Position numbers and translations under genes: made by a program. 64,000 nt of DNA from Glycine soja. Its lineage: Eukaryota > Streptophyta > Magnoliopsida > Fabales > Fabaceae. The DNA is taken from positions 28,695,013-28,759,012 of the forward strand of contig NC_041006.1 of assembly GCF_004193775.1 (NCBI RefSeq), read 5' to 3'. Of the stretch, positions 50,507-62,405 are shown in pieces (position 1 is the stretch's first letter; each line of letters starts with the position of its first letter). The notes below the pieces were generated by a model. It was not told where the DNA came from, made no database searches, and saw only the letters and a list, made by a program, of their open reading frames with translations.

Positions 50507-50632
50507 GTTAAACAGAGAATTATATGGGCTTAACAAAGCACCAAGATAATGGTTTGACATACTTAAAACCATTCTTTTGCATCTTGGCTTCTTTGCAAGC
50601 AAATGTGATCCATCTCTCTTTATCACCTAATG
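50507..50632 (+). pseudogene. Copia reverse transcriptase scrap (plus strand)
   Basis: Reads NRELYGLNKAPR, a stop, then WFDILKTILLHLGFFASKCD and PSLFIT. This is the copia reverse transcriptase block just before the catalytic motif. It is on the opposite strand to the integrase remnant 300 bp away, so it is a separate or rearranged fragment. The sequence from 50632 (TGGGATCTGAGAG...) to about 50930 may be an LTR of the same old element, but I cannot confirm this. Confidence 0.6.
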
Positions 50633-50932
50633 GGATCTGAGAGTTATGGGTAGCTATGATAGTTATTGGTAGAAACTAGTAGTAGTTAGTAGTTATATAT
50701 TAAAATAGATGTAATAATAACTATCACGGCTGTTATGTATTATTAGAATCTAGAATATGTTGAATACTGAATAGTAACTGTCATGTTGACAGTTTTGGAC
50801 ACAAAGTAAGGAGCAGATACTATTATTAAATGTATGTAATAGGGGAATAGGGGGATACATGTGTATTGCTTTCTAGTAATCTGAACAGAGAACTCATCTC
50901 AGGAGGAGTGTATGACTCTGGGACAGTAAATT

Positions 50933-51531
50933 CTATTGCACTTTGTCATTTTTTATACTGATTTGTGGGTTCAATACTAGGGGACTGAACTGGACTAGAT
51001 GCTGAACTAGAAGCTGGAATAGGTATGTCAGTGTCAAACTGAACTGGCTGATGATTAGAAGAGGACTATGCAGAAACAGATGCAAACTGTCCAACATCAG
51101 GAGAATTGAGATGACTGGAAACATAGGAGGTATGAGTTTGAGTGGGTTAACGGGAATTAGAAGTAGGATGTGAAACATTTGGAGATTGAATGATAGGAAT
51201 GGAAGGAAACTGAAAAGGAATGGAGGAGGAAGTGGACTGACTGAGAGAAGTGGAAGTCTCAAACAAGTCAGCATAGGGAAACTTGGACTCATTGAAAATG
51301 ACATCCTTGGAGATATAAATTCTGCCTGAAGAAGACATACATTTATACCCTTTATGAGAGGTAGAATAACCCAAGAAAAGGCATTCAACAGATCTAAAGT
51401 CTACCTTGTGATTGTTGTAGGGTCTACGTAAAGGGAAACAAGCACATCCAAAGGTTTTGAGAAAAAGTATAATCTGGAAACTATTGGAAAAACATATGAT
51501 AGGTTACTAAAAAATTTAGTGATGTAGTGGG
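50933..51531 (-). pseudogene. Copia integrase C-terminal remnant (distal part, minus strand)
   Basis: The minus-strand frame contains MGYSTSHKGYKCMSSSGRIY and ISKDVIFNESKFPY, the conserved C-terminal block of copia integrases, followed by a Ser/Pro-rich linker. It is contiguous with 58333-58697 once the 6.8-kb element between them is set aside. Confidence 0.85.
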
Positions 51532-53201
51532 TGTTGGATGGAGTGGCCTCAGAATAATTAAGAAGGGGGGTTGAATTAATTATTCCTAAACCTTTACTAA
51601 TTAAAAAATTACTCTTCTAAGGCTTTTACTAAATTTTTAAGAGAATAAGGAGTAGAAGAGAACCTTAACAGAAAGTAAAAACGGAAATTAAATGCACAGC
51701 GAAAAGTAAAAGAGTAGGGAAGAAAGAGACAAACACACAAGAGTTTTTATACTGGTTCGGCAACAACCCGTGCCTACATCCAATCCCTAAGCGACCTACG
51801 GTCCTTGAGATTTCTTTCAACCTTGTAAAAATCCTTTTACAAGCAAAAATCCACAAGGGATGTACCCTCCCTTGTTCTCTTTGAAGCTAGTGGATGTATC
51901 CTCCACTAGAACTGATCCACAAGAGATGTACCCTCTCTTGTTCTCAGTCAAACCCAAGTAGATGTACCCTCTACTTGTACCACAAAGGATGTACCCTCCA
52001 ATGTGTTAAGACAAAGATCTCAGGCAGTTAAACCTTTGATACTTTATGAATGGGGATACAAAAGAATTCTCAGGCGGTTAGTCCTTTGAACACTTTTGTA
52101 TTAGGGAAAGGGAAGAATCAAAAGAATTCTCAGACTGTGTCGTTTTGAATTCTTTGACAAGGGAGAAGGGAGACACAAAAGAATTCAGGCGGTTAGTCCT
52201 TTGTTCTTTTGGAAAAGGGAGAAGAGACACAAAAAGAATTTAGGCGGTTAGTCCTTGGTGAATTCTTTTCGGCAAAGGGGGAAGGGAATGAAAAGATGAA
52301 TAGCACAAGTTTTCAAGGTTTAGAAAACCAAACAACTTTGGAAAGCTTTTTGGCAAAAGGAAGAAGAAGAAGAAGTTCAAAGAGACTCAGAAAACAATGT
52401 GGAAAAATTGCTTGTGTAAAGAATGAATTGGAAAAGATAGATGTATAGAAAAAATTAAAAATAAATACAAACCAAAGCCTTGCTTTTATAGACTCTTCAT
52501 GTCTGGTCAAGGCAACCATTTAGAAGAGTTATGCGTTTTAGAAAAACTTAAAACCTATTTGAAAAAGTCAAAAACCTTTTGAAGAGTTACATCTTTTGAT
52601 TTATTCAGAAACAAACACTGGTAATCGATTACCAAATCAGTGTAATCAATTACACAAAGCTTTTATGTAAAAAGATGTGACTCTTCACTTTTGAATTTGA
52701 ATTTCAACGTTCAAAGACACTGGTAATCGATTACCAAAACATTGTAATCGATTACAGCTTTTTGAAATTAATTGGAACATTGTAAATTCAATTTGAAAAT
52801 TTTTCAAAACAATTTTGCTACTGGTAATCGATTACAACAATCTGGTAATCGATTACCAGAGAGTAAAAACTCTTTGGTAAACATGTTTTGTGAAAAATCA
52901 TGTGCTATTCAATTTTTGAGAAAAACTTTTCATACTTATCTTGATTAAACCTTCTCTTGATTCTTGAATCTCGAGTCTTGAATATTGATCTTGATTCTTG
53001 AGATCTTGAACCTTGAATCTTGATTCTTGACTCTAAACTTTCTTCTTGTGTCTTGTATTCTTCTTGATTTACTTGAGTTGTTCTTTGATTGATCTTTGAG
53101 CTTTTTGTCATCACCTTTGTCATCATCTTTTGTTATCATCATTGTTATCATCAAAACACCTTTGAATCACCTTTGATTCACCATGAAGCTTTGCTTCTAC
53201 A
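51532..53201 (-). repeat. LTR of nested element (left in window, 3' LTR of the element)
   Basis: TGTTGGATG...GCTTCTACA on the plus strand, 1670 bp, near-identical to 56644-58332 and homologous to the solo LTR. Because the element is on the minus strand this is its downstream LTR. The purine-rich tract read on the minus strand just before it (complement of 'tctccccctttttta', 53203-53217) is the polypurine tract. It contains the same palindromes and hairpin arms as the solo LTR. Confidence 0.95.
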
Positions 53202-53643
53202 ATCTCCCCCTTTTTTATGATGACAACTTCTAATCAAGAAACACACACACACTTTTTCCTAGTCGATCACTCACATAAATTCTTCCCCTTTGTTTTTGAA
53301 TTTATGCTTATGTGAATTCTTGATTTAATCCCATTTCTCTCCCCCTTTGGCATCAACAAAAAGCCAAAGTGCGTATCAAACAAATTTAATTTAAACATCC
53401 ATACAATGTTCATGAAAAAATATCAACCATATCATGATGCAAGAAGTAAGAACCATGAAAACCATGAAGCAAACAACCATGAAAAGATTAATTATAAACT
53501 CCACATAGTCAAATAACATACTTAATATTGGTCCAAACACACCATGCAAATAAGGAAATAGTAAATTGTTCAAATACCATAATAATATAGCCAAAATACA
53601 AGGCTGAAAATCAAAGTAGTAATAATAATATTAAAATATAATT

Positions 53644-54768
53644 CTAAGATGATGGTGGCGGCGGTGGTGGAAGATCGAAGCTTGACTGAATGTAAGATAC
53701 ATCTTCTTCAACCTTTGTCATTCTTGACTCCATTTCATTGAAGCGCATATCCACTTGCAATTCCAAAGTATCAAACCTCTCACCAACAAAGGTTTGAAGA
53801 CCATCAAACCTTTCCAAAATCTTCGAAAGAAGAGATGAATCTTCTCCCTCAGGTCCTTCTTCACCAACATTTCTAGCACTCTTCTTTACCCAAGAGCCAT
53901 CATGTTCCTTAATATAACCAAAGGATGCTATGCCTGAAACGCCTATAAGGAATGATCTCTTGATTGGAACATAGGGTTCAGAATCAAGAGGGATGTTGAA
54001 GTGTTGAAGGAAAAGGGTAATAAGATGAGGATAAGGCAAAGGGGCATTCAATCGCAATGCCTTATGCATGCGATATCTAACAAGGTGTGCCCAATCAATT
54101 TGTAAACCTTTATGAAAGGCCCACATGACAATGAGATCTTCTTCAGAAACCTGGGCAAGGTTTGAAGATCTAGGAAGCAAAATGTGAACAATAAGGTAAT
54201 GGAGGATGCGGCTTTCAAAAGCCAATGATCCGGCAAGAAGCCTTCCAGTCATATCCGCTTAGTTGGTGTAAACCAACCAGCGGGCATCATGCGCAGAAAA
54301 ATCGAATTTCCAATCATCAATCAGTGCACCCTCAAAAGGCACACCTTCACTAGGCAATTTTGTTAAATCATAAAATAGGGATTGGTCAATGACCATCTTA
54401 ATCCCATAAACTTCAGACATTAGGGTACCTTCATGGATTTCTAAATTAGAGTAAAAAGCTTTGACTAAATCAGAATAAACAGGTAATTTTAGAGACATGA
54501 ATGGAATAAGATTGGAGTTTTCAAATGCTTGAAGGCATTCAAAACTCTCATTTGAGAAGAAATCCATATCTATGAATTTTGGGTCTATAATGGAATGAGA
54601 GGAAAAGAGGTTTGTGTACCGTATACGCTGTTCCTCTGATGAGAACAATGATCCAGAGGGAATGGAGGGAGGAATTGGGGTTTCCTGTGACCTGGAATGC
54701 CGCTGACTCCGACTTGAAGTGCCTTTCCGCTTCTTCAATGGTTCCACCATTTGAGGAGTTTTTTTCAA
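53644..54768 (-). pseudogene. Putative plant transposon protein (single premature stop)
   Basis: The two frames 54768-54259 and 54252-53644 are in the same register, separated by one TAA at 54259-54261. Together they would be about 370 codons. The N-terminus is basic (MKKTPQMVEPLKKRKG). The middle has IRYTNLFSSHSIIDPKFIDM and the LSFYDLTKLPSEG-like block typical of the plant 'putative transposon protein' family found in many retroelement interiors. The C-terminal part has a coiled-coil-like repeat (LERFDGLQTFVGERFDTLEL) and ends PPPPPPSS. No enzymatic motif is visible and its function is unknown. It sits where pol would be, in sense with gag. Confidence 0.75.
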
Positions 54769-55501
54769 GATTTCAATCGGTTCAAATGAAAATGAGTGAA
54801 AAAAGATGAAGTTTGGGCTTTGTGGGGAGTGATTTGGACAAGAATTGAGTGAGATATGGCTGGAAGAAAAATTGGGGGCGAGGGTTTTCGAGAGAGAGAG
54901 GAGTTACAGGTTTCAGAATTTGAAATTTGAATATATAGGTGCAGGGATGCATTGTAGTCGACTACACAAATATGGTAATCGATTACCAGAGAGCAAGTTT
55001 GCCAGAAATAAGTGCTTGTAATCGATTACACTATTATGGTAATCAATTACCAGTGGTTATTTTAGCCAGAAAACAAAAACATAACGCTTTCTAGGAGAGA
55101 AGAAGTTTTGAGTTACTATCAAAGTACTTTTTTATGAAAACTATATTTGAAAATACTTTATGAATAATTCTCAATCATGTAATTCACATATCATATCATG
55201 CAAAAACATTAAAACATATAGATAATCAAAACACAAGTATGAAGGATATTGATTTTACTTAAATATATTAATAAATATTTTAAGCAACTAAGATGAAATC
55301 AATCAAGAAAATATACTCATGATTTCAAGCAATCAAAAGAAAAACAAATAAAGAATTGTTAGTCATCATAATCAAATTGTTTGAATAAAAATTTCAACTT
55401 TAAGAGAAATTTTAATAAGATAATGGTTTTGATATTACCTTTTTCAAGATTAAAGTGTCTAGATCTTCAACGATGAGGATCATGCTTTTTCTCCTTGTTT
55501 T
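54769..55501. other. Spacer between gag and transposon-protein frames
   Basis: Non-coding. 54950-55065 contains three more copies of the LTR palindrome (tggtaatcgattaccag and variants), outside the LTRs. The remainder is AT-rich. Confidence 0.6.
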
Positions 55502-56593
55502 TCATTCTTGAGAGATGTTCTCGTCACTTTCATAATCTTTGGTTAGAAGATTAATCTCCTTTTCTGAACCATCGGATGAATCATTGTCATCCCATGCAAT
55601 GTATGCTTTCTTAGTTCTTATTTCGTCAAATCTTTTCTTTTCACTTTTCTCTGACCATTCTTCATTTGATGGATAGTTGGCCTTGATGTGACCAATTTGG
55701 TTGCGTTTGCAACACCTAAGGACTTGAGAATTATCTTGTGATTTTCTTCCATTATTGAAATTCTGACGCCTGTCAATTCTTCTTTTCTTGATGTATTTCT
55801 GAAATTTCTTAACAAAGAAGGAAAAATCTTCTTCATCATCTGAATCTTCTTCTTCGTTTTCTTCTTGTATTGAAGATGAGGCTTTAAGGGCTATGCTTCT
55901 CTTCTTTTTGTCATTTTCTTCATTCTGATTGAGGCGTTGAAGTTCCATCTCGTGTTCCTACAAATTACCAAATAAAGTGGCAAGAGACATGGAAGAAAGG
56001 TCTTTACTTTCAGAAATAGCAGTTACCTTGGGCTGTCATTCCCTACTTAAACATCTTAAGACTTTATTGATTAAATCTTCATTAGGAAACACTTTTCCTA
56101 ATGATGCAAGATGGTTTACTATATGTGTAAATCTTTTTTGCAAACTATGAATATTTTCATTTGGATTCATCCTAAATAATTCATATTCATGGGTAAGGGT
56201 ATTTATTCTAGACCTTTCTACATCTGTGGTTCCTTCATGGGTTAACTGGAGAGTATCCCACATATCCTTGGCATTAGTACAATTTGACACTCTAAAGTAC
56301 TCATCTATCCCTAGGGCTGAAGTGATGATGTTTTTGGCTTTGAGATCGTACTGGATTTTTCTCCTATCTTCTTCTGTCCACTGATCTCTAGGTTTTTGGG
56401 TTGTAGTGCTTGTGCTTATATCTATTATAGTGGGTATATGTGGTCCTAATTCTATTGCTTCCCAAATATTTAGATCTATGGCTTCAATGAATATCTGCAT
56501 GCGGGTTTTCCAATAATGGTAACCCTCACCATTGAAAATGGGTGGCCTGTGAATGGAATTTCCTTCAGGAAACAAGGGATTTGAGGAGGCCAT
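55502..56593 (-). pseudogene. Retrotransposon gag with UBN2 domain and degenerate zinc knuckle
   Basis: Starts MASSNPLFPEG with the RPPIFNGEGYHYWKTRMQIF opening of plant copia gag. It continues through the UBN2-type domain (DYDLKAKN-like block, AKDMWDTLQLTHEGT, YELFRMNPNENI). In-frame stops at 56036-56038 (TGA) and 55958-55960 (TAG) split it from the C-terminal part (55948-55502). That part has an acidic/Ser-rich stretch and a would-be CCHC knuckle reading RCCKRNQIGHIKANYP. Two of the four zinc ligands (second and last Cys) are replaced. Gag packages element RNA; this copy is dead. Confidence 0.88.
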
Positions 56594-56643
56594 TTATCTT
56601 GAAGTGGTTAGACTTTCTAGAAGAAACCTGCTTTGATACCACT

Positions 56644-58332
56644 TGTTGGATCGAGTGGCCTCAGAATAATTAAGAAGGGGGGTTGAATTAATTATTCCTA
56701 AACCTTCACTAATTAAAAAATTACTCTTCTAATGCTTTTACTAAATTGTTAAGAGAATAAGGAGTAGAAGAGAACCTTATCAGAAAGTAAAAATGGAAAT
56801 TAAATGCACAACAGAAAGTAAAAGAGTAGGGAAGAAGGATACAAACACACAAGAGTTTTTATACTGGTTCGGCAACAACCCGTGCCTACATCCAGTCCCC
56901 AAGCGACCTGCGATCCTTGAGATTTCTTTCAACCTTGTAAAAATCCTTTTACAAGCAAAAATCCACAAGGGATGTACCCTCCCTTGTTCTCTTTGAACCT
57001 AGTGGATGTACCCTCCACTAGAACTAATCCACAAGAGATGTACCCTCTCTTGTTCTCAGTCAAACCCAAGTAGATGTACCCTCTACTTGTACCACAAAGG
57101 ATGTACCCTCCAATGTGTTAAGAGAAAGATCTCAGGCGGCTAAACCTTTGATACTTTGTGAATGGGGATACAAAAGAATTCTCAGGCGGTTAGTCCTTTG
57201 AACACTTTTGTATAAGGGAAAGGGAAGAATCAAAAGAATTTTCAGACTGTGTCATTTTGAATTCTTTGACAAGGGAGAAGGGAGACACAAAAGAATTCAG
57301 GCGGTTAGTCCTTTGTTCTTTTGGAAAAGGGAGAAGAGAGACACAAAAAGAATTCAGGTGGTTAGTCCTTGGTGAATTCTTTTCGGCAAAGGGAGAAGGG
57401 AATGAAAATATGAATAGCACAAGTTTTCAAGGTTTAGAAAACCAGAAAACTTTGGAAAGCTTTTTGGCAAAAGGAAGAAGAAGAAGAAGTTCGAAGAGAC
57501 TCAGAAAACAATGTGGAAAAATTGCTTGTGTAAAGAATGAATTGGAAAAGATAGATGTATAGAAAAAATTAAAAATAAATGCAAACCAAAGCCTTGCTTT
57601 TATAGACTCTTCATGTCTGGTCAAGACAACCATTTAAAAGAGTTATAACTTTTAGAAAAACTTAAAACCAATTTGAAAAAGTCAAAAACCTTTTGAAGAG
57701 TTACATCTTTTGATTTATTCAGAAACAAACACTGGTAATCGATTACCAAATTAGTGTAATCGATTACACAAAGCTTTTATGTAAAAGGATGTGACTCTTC
57801 ACATTTGAATTTGAATTTCAACGTTCAAAGACACTGGTAATCGATTACCAAAACATTGTAATCGGTTACAACTTTTGAAATTAATTGGAACGTTGTAAAT
57901 TCAATTTGAAATTTTTTCAAAACAATTTTGCTACTGGTAATCGATTACAACAATCTGGTAATCGATTACCAGAGAGTAAAAACTCTTTGGTAAACATGTT
58001 TTAAGAAAAATCATGTGCTATTCAATTTTTGAGAAAAACTTTTCATACTTATCTTGATTGAGCCTTCTCTTGATTCTTGAATCTTGATCTTGATTCTTGA
58101 GATCTTGAACCTTGAATCTTTATTCTTGACTCTAAACTTTCTTCTTGAGTCTTGAATTCTTCTTGATTTACTTGAGTTGTTCTTTGATTGATCTTTGATT
58201 CACTTGAGTTGTTCTTTGATTGATCTTTGAGCTTTTTGTCATCACCTTTGTCATCATCTTTTATTATCATCATTGTTATCATCAAAACACCTTTGAATCA
58301 CCTTTGATTCACCATGAAGCTTTGCTTCTACA
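56644..58332 (-). repeat. LTR of nested element (right in window, 5' LTR of the element)
   Basis: 1689 bp, TG...CA ends, near-identical to 51532-53201. The differences are scattered substitutions and an extra segment near 58190-58225, where 'tgattcacttgagttgttctt' is repeated. The primer-binding site lies immediately inside at about 56643-56629. The high LTR identity shows this is the youngest large insertion in the right half of the window. Confidence 0.95.
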
Positions 58333-58697
58333 GTGGGTAGTCTGTTTATAAGATAGACAGATGTGCAAAAGGCAACATCCCAAAATTTAAGTGGTAAGGA
58401 AGCATGATTCAGTGATGACCAAGTTCTAAAATATGCCTGTGTTTTCATTCAACAACCTCATTTTGATGATGAGTGTGAGGATAAATTAGCCTATGTTGAA
58501 TGCCACAACTAGCTAAAAAGGATGTAAATGGCCTAAACTCTCCTCCCCAATCAGTTTGAAGACTTTTAATTTTGAAATTAAACTGTAATTCTACCATACC
58601 CTTGAACTTTTGAAAAATGTTGAGGATTTCAGATTTACTTTTAAGAAGATAAATCCAAGTGAAACGAGAATAAGCACCAACAAGGGATAGACAGATT
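58333..58697 (-). pseudogene. Copia integrase core remnant (proximal part, minus strand)
   Basis: Minus-strand frames give VGAYSRFTWIYLLKSKSEIL, LQTDWGGEFRPF and, in another frame, LNHASLPLKFWDVAFCTSVY then LINRLPT. These are the integrase catalytic core and following block of Ty1/copia. The frame then meets the GTGGG duplication and resumes at 51531. Frameshifts show it was already decaying. Confidence 0.85.
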
Positions 58698-60439
58698 CAG
58701 AAGAAGAAGGAAGCCTGTGAGACTTTCTATTTTTTTCTCATATCTTCCAGCCTTTCCATCCTCGTCTGCACCATACAAAATTAGTTGCTTACAGTAAGAG
58801 TAATCTCTATTCTCTTTGAATATAAAATATAGAAAATAAAAGATAAATCTTTAGTGTTACAGATGCGTAGAACATCTACCCTAAACCCATGTCCTTGTCC
58901 TCTCACCTAAATAGGTCCTTGCTTTCCTTACCATCTGCCACATTTATAGGTACTAGGTAATTACAGAACAAATTATACCTTTTGCCTACATGAGAGATTG
59001 ATGCTCTACTACCCCATCCATTTCTCCTAGTAAACAGCCTACACATGGTTCAGTGTCTATCATATAAACTACAAAGTAAATATTTATGAAGTTTATGAAT
59101 ATTCATATTCATAGTTATTGCATGAGTGGTTGCAAAGATCGAGTCATTAATCATTATGCACACAAAGTTAAATATAAGTTATGTCCCTTGATGTGTTTGC
59201 TTTAGAGGCACTGCCTGGAGATGGAACTTTCATGAGGAGGTTAGAGTTGTATGACCATGTTAACTGCTGCTGGGGAGTATTCATTAGTTTCGATAGTGTT
59301 TAACTTGTTTTTGCAGAATGGAATAAAAGATTACTACTAGTTTATGTATTTGCACTGAAATACATGTTCTTTGAAATATCTTATGAATGGATTCTAGTAT
59401 TGATATAATTTTGTGTATCTTATGAATGGATTCTAGTACTTAAATACAAAATTATTCCAATAAATGGATAACTTATACTCCCATTTCTGATTGTCCCTTT
59501 TGTAAATAGGTAGACAAAGTTTGATGTGCTTCTTAGTTCTTAAGTTACTTTCTTGTCCTACATATTATTTTCAAACCTAAATGCTATTTATTGTAAAAGC
59601 AGAACCTAGTACTACTTGGCACTATATGTGAATTTAAGTATACAAGGAGTGGCCTTTGTCATAAGACTATATCAAATCAAAATGGTTAAGGTTCCCTTTT
59701 GGCCCAAATTCTTGCTTTCAAAATCATGTTATCCTGAACCTTGTTTTGGTAATAAAAATAAATGCACCACCACCAAGTAGGATAAGAGAATCAAATGGCA
59801 AGTGACAACTTCTCAAAAATGGATATCAACATCATTCAATACCCAAAACACCAATGAATCGATTATATCGTACGATTCATGAACAAAATCAATGAAAAAC
59901 TTAAAAATAAATTATTCAATACCCAAAACACCAAAACATTTGTTAACTAATACTTAAATTTCACATGTCATTAAGGAAATAGTAAACTCCAACATAAGGT
60001 ATTATATTGTATTATGAGGCTTTGTCATTATAGTCCTGTTTGCACACTCAACTAATGCAGGTATTGAACTAAACTATGGCCTTTAAGTGTTCTTTTTTTT
60101 TTTTTTACAAAATTTCACATATAAAAAACCAACAACTATCATATTTGGGCATGTAGAAGCTTTTGTTCATGGTCATAAGTATGATATTTGGGGATCCAGA
60201 CCCTATAATAGAGACATACCTTCAGCCAATTGGTTCAACACTTGCTGTACAAGAGAAGTATGTTGCAAGTCCTTTGGTAGATAATCCAACAATGGCTCAG
60301 ATTACAAAGTGGAACGAAACATAACCTACAAATTTAAACGCAAGACCTTGTGAATGCAAATAACTGATTAGAAAGTTGAAATTGATGAAAGCATACAAAT
60401 AACTTTCAAAGTCTCAAAAGGCTTATTGTACTTATAGAA
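58698..60439. other. Intergenic stretch, no gene recognised
   Basis: AT-rich with short repeated phrases ('tcttatgaatggattctagta' at about 59380 and 59418; 'aatacccaaaacaccaa' at about 59838 and 59920). No coding sequence or RNA gene recognised. Confidence 0.5.
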
Positions 60440-60700
60440 TTGACTCTTTGTGCCTCAAATTTTCAATCTTCACCACTCCTCCCCAACGACAGCACACTTT
60501 AAACCTCAACCAAATTTGGTTAGGCTTGGCACCTCCTTCTACTGGTCAAGCATGTACTTTGACACTAAAGCTTTTGTTCACAACTGCACTATTTGTCAGC
60601 AAAACCAATACCTGCCACACCAAAAGCCTGGTTACTTCACCAAAGCTTTTGTTTTCTGACCCAAAGTACACAAAGCCCTTTGTGTTCTCCTAACTCATCG
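60440..60700 (+). pseudogene. Possible gypsy integrase zinc-binding (H2C2) scrap
   Basis: The frame at 60450-60659 contains YWSSMYFDTKAFVHNCTICQ followed by QNQYLPHQKPG, resembling the 'YW..M..DV..FV..C..CQ..K' H2C2 zinc-binding block of gypsy integrases. The first His residues are not clear and neighbouring sequence is not recognisably integrase, so this is a short tentative match. Confidence 0.4.
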
Positions 60701-61109
60701 AAATCCCCAAAACCATTCATTGTGCCTAACACCTCTAAAACCCTTCTGCCCACATGTCTACCATTACATTACCTTTCACACTATCAAATAAATCTTATGG
60801 TTAGGAAAACAACTCACATATATAACCACCAGCCCCTGCTCCACTATCAAAACATTGAATGAAAAAGGAACTGAATCTACAACACCCCAGGATAGTAGAC
60901 CAACTGCAAATAATTTTCTAATACATTCAAAAGAACAGAAAATGTGAAACGAGCAAAGCAAAAGAACAAATAGGTCAAACTACTTTCAATCAACAAGGTA
61001 ACAGAGACCCGTACCCCAACCAAAAAAATAAAGTCCAATGACAACAATGTCCTTATAAAAAGCAAAGAAAACAGAGTCTAAATGCAACGAAAAAGAATGA
61101 AGACATGAA

Positions 61110-61410
61110 GTTGACCTCGAGTGGCAGCCACAGGCAACTCAGACTGGGACTGAGAAAGAAGAGTCACGACCAATCGTAGCTGACAACAATGTGGTTGCAG
61201 TCGTAGCTCAGGCGGAAGGAGAAAGGAGAAAGTACGATAGGGTTTTAGCGTGCGGGAGGATGAAGTAATTCAAGTACGATAGGGTTTTGACAAAACCGAT
61301 GTTAACTAACTCGACTTATTTACAAAAATGTCACCGCGCTTTTGTTAACATTGGTTTTTAAAAAAACCGATGTTAATCTTCCGATGTTAATTCTATATTT
61401 TCTACTAGTG
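61110..61410 (+). mobile_element. CACTA-type transposon terminus (relic 5)
   Basis: Ends in TTTTCTACTAGTG at 61410 (reverse complement CACTAGTAGAAAA). Preceded by 'aaaaccgatgttaa' / 'ttaacattggttttt' subterminal repeats (61290-61390) and a GC-richer block (61130-61260) carrying a repeated 'agtacgatagggtttt'. The subterminal motif is the same as at 31.0-31.5 kb in inverted orientation, so this could be the far end of the large minus-strand CACTA element. Confidence 0.7.
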
Positions 61411-61735
61411 TCCTCAAAAGAGGATTGTAGTTGCTCACTTTGCCAGTGCAATTAATTTAGACTCTAGAGCATATTCATTAATAGAGGTCAGCCAACTCAG
61501 TGTTCTTTGTATTTGGCTCTTGATAGAATAAAGCTTAGACTCAAGCTTTGAGAGATACAAAGGCTTAGACTTGACCTTTGTAATCCTTAGGCTTTTAATC
61601 TGTTCGAAAATTGTAAGCTCATAAACTATTTGTATGTTATAAGGTCAAACCTTTTCTAATATTGTAAAGTTGAAGCCTTTGCAAAATTCCTTTCATATAT
61701 AATTAAATCAAGTCATGTGGCTATATTAAGTAAAA

Positions 61736-62239
61736 ACTAAAATATGCTTTTTGTTCTCATAAATATGTAAATGTTCAAAATCCATCCTTTCAGTATGTTT
61801 TTCGTCCTTGTAAAATTGAAATGTGTCATTTTTAGATCTGGAGCAAGGTTCAGATTTTCGAACCTATGTGTATTGCTTTGCTACATGGGTTATGCATAAC
61901 CTATGTAAAAAACTATGAGAAAATAATTTATTAGTGACAAATATGCAATATTCATCACTAATATGAGTGTCCGTAAAACTTTAGTGACAAATTTTTAAAA
62001 TTTACAAATAAATTAATTCTTCATTAAAATTAGTTTTTTTGTAACAAAATTATGTTTACATCGATTATATGTATATAACTAATGTAAGAAGTCATCATCG
62101 TAGGATCAGATTTATCCAAACCTATGTCCAAGATAAAAAGTTATATTTTAATTTTGTGAGGACAAAAAATACACTTAAATTTTTATAAGAATGAATTTAA
62201 ACATTTTTATATTTATGAGGACAAAAATCATATTTTAGT
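61736..62239. mobile_element. 504-bp terminal-inverted-repeat element (MITE, possibly Mutator-like)
   Basis: Starts ACTAAAATATGCTTTTTG and ends with the imperfect reverse complement (CAAAAATCATATTTTAGT). Arms are about 100 bp with matching 'ctcataaatat' blocks. Flanks TTAAGTAAA and TTAAATAAA could be a diverged 9-bp target duplication, which would fit a Mutator-type origin. The interior is non-coding and holds a second, weaker inverted region around 'ttagtgacaaat'. Confidence 0.7.
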
Positions 62240-62405
62240 CTTAAATAAATCATCACTATTTATAAATTCTTTAATGGACATTTTCCAAAAATTAACAAAA
62301 GGAACTGTACCAGTCTTGGACTAGTTTTAGCCAAAGCTCCAACTCCAGCAGATGCAAAATTCACCTCATAAACATGATCATGGTATCCACTATCGAGGAT
62401 GCAAC

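Larger units (their letters stand above)
51532..58332 (-). mobile_element. Nested non-autonomous LTR retrotransposon (6.8 kb)
   Basis: Two LTRs of about 1.68 kb bound a 3.4-kb interior, with perfect 5-bp target duplication GTGGG (51527-51531 and 58333-58337). The primer-binding site, on the minus strand just inside 56643, reads TGGTATCAAAGCAGG, initiator tRNA-Met type. Interior order on the minus strand: gag (56593-55502), a spacer, then a 'putative plant transposon protein' (54768-53644), then the polypurine tract. Protease, integrase, reverse transcriptase and RNase H are all absent, so movement would need enzymes in trans. It is inserted in an older copia integrase. Confidence 0.95.

Noticed and set aside
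52209..52448. Basic frames inside the 1.67-kb LTRs (also 57257-57562)
   Set aside because: They translate the hairpin and repeat region of the LTR. Presence in both copies reflects LTR identity, not coding.
53391..53594. Hydrophobic 67-codon minus-strand frame just inside the nested LTR
   Set aside because: Lies in the untranslated region between the unknown protein and the polypurine tract, with no family match.
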